Below, piece by piece: positions 63,986 through 64,000 of a stretch of 64,000 bases of DNA. The number at the start of each line of letters is the position of its first letter. Positions within the stretch are counted from its first letter, which is position 1. The translations under genes and the position numbers were made by a program. The stretch comes from Saprospiraceae bacterium (GTDB lineage Bacteria; Bacteroidota; Bacteroidia; Chitinophagales; Saprospiraceae), in NCBI GenBank assembly GCA_013214355.1, contig JABSSL010000012.1, forward strand, positions 1 through 64,000. The letters are read 5' to 3'. The notes under the pieces are model-generated. The model was given only the letters and a program-made list of their open reading frames with translations, was not told the DNA's origin and did no database searches.

Positions 63986-64000
63986 AACATCTCTCAAACT

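Noticed and set aside
1-64000. CRISPR arrays, tRNA/rRNA genes, insertion sequences and prophage
   Set aside because: Reading both strands I found no regular spaced repeats, no cloverleaf-type gene, no transposase or integrase, and no phage structural gene. Absence of tRNA genes was judged by eye only; tRNAscan would decide.

Overview
The window is chromosomal DNA of a Bacteroidota bacterium, most likely a Saprospiraceae / Lewinella-type marine gliding organism. This is inferred from several things: gldD and gldE; a large secreted protein ending in a gliding-motility / type IX secretion C-terminal domain; LytTR/His_kinase signalling; a fused E1 alpha/beta dehydrogenase; S41 peptidases; TAnnTTTG-type -7 promoter boxes; and weak Shine-Dalgarno use. 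No rRNA, tRNA, CRISPR array, insertion sequence or prophage was recognised.

Region 1 (1-12.7 kb) is accessory and regulatory. It opens with a two-gene polynucleotide repair operon: an ATP-dependent RNA ligase, then an HD phosphoesterase fused to a 5'-OH polynucleotide kinase (HD-Pnk). A perfect 20-bp-arm inverted repeat separates this from a BlaI/BlaR1-like repressor and M56 protease pair. There follow a membrane protein, an acetolactate-decarboxylase-like lipoprotein, a LytTR regulator and LytS-type kinase, and a TolB-like/TPR protein whose C-terminal module resembles large actinobacterial regulators. The region closes with a fatty acid hydroxylase plus GNAT pair and an unannotated 39-codon peptide gene with a double-glycine leader-like sequence.

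Region 2 (12.7-24 kb) holds a hypothetical helical protein, a secreted SprB-repeat/CHU_C protein, a FtsX-type ABC permease, a TrpF-like barrel lacking the catalytic cysteine, an alkyltransferase-like DNA repair protein, a DUF2147 protein, a DUF819 membrane protein and a small anti-sigma-like protein.

Region 3 (24-43.4 kb) is mostly housekeeping. It has recA with a clear promoter and terminator, S41 peptidases, an AraC regulator, the conserved mutY-ssb-gldE-gldD cluster (DNA repair plus gliding), an ECF sigma factor, an Uup-type ABC-F ATPase, tail-specific protease Prc, and a subtilisin with a SPOR domain but no visible signal peptide.

Region 4 (43.5-54.3 kb) is envelope biogenesis: uppS, then two tandem paralogous bamA genes, a secreted hypothetical protein, an M3 oligoendopeptidase, a WecA/MraY-type sugar-phosphate transferase, and the fluoride channel crcB.

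Region 5 (54.3-64 kb) is metabolism: a fused 2-oxoacid dehydrogenase E1, a TetR regulator, and a nitrate assimilation cluster on the minus strand. The cluster comprises a NrtD/SsuB-type ABC ATPase, a 1178-residue nitrate reductase fused to an NAD(P)H-type FAD reductase with a [2Fe-2S] tail, and a nitrite/sulfite-reductase-like protein with a C-terminal rubredoxin. It continues beyond the right edge.
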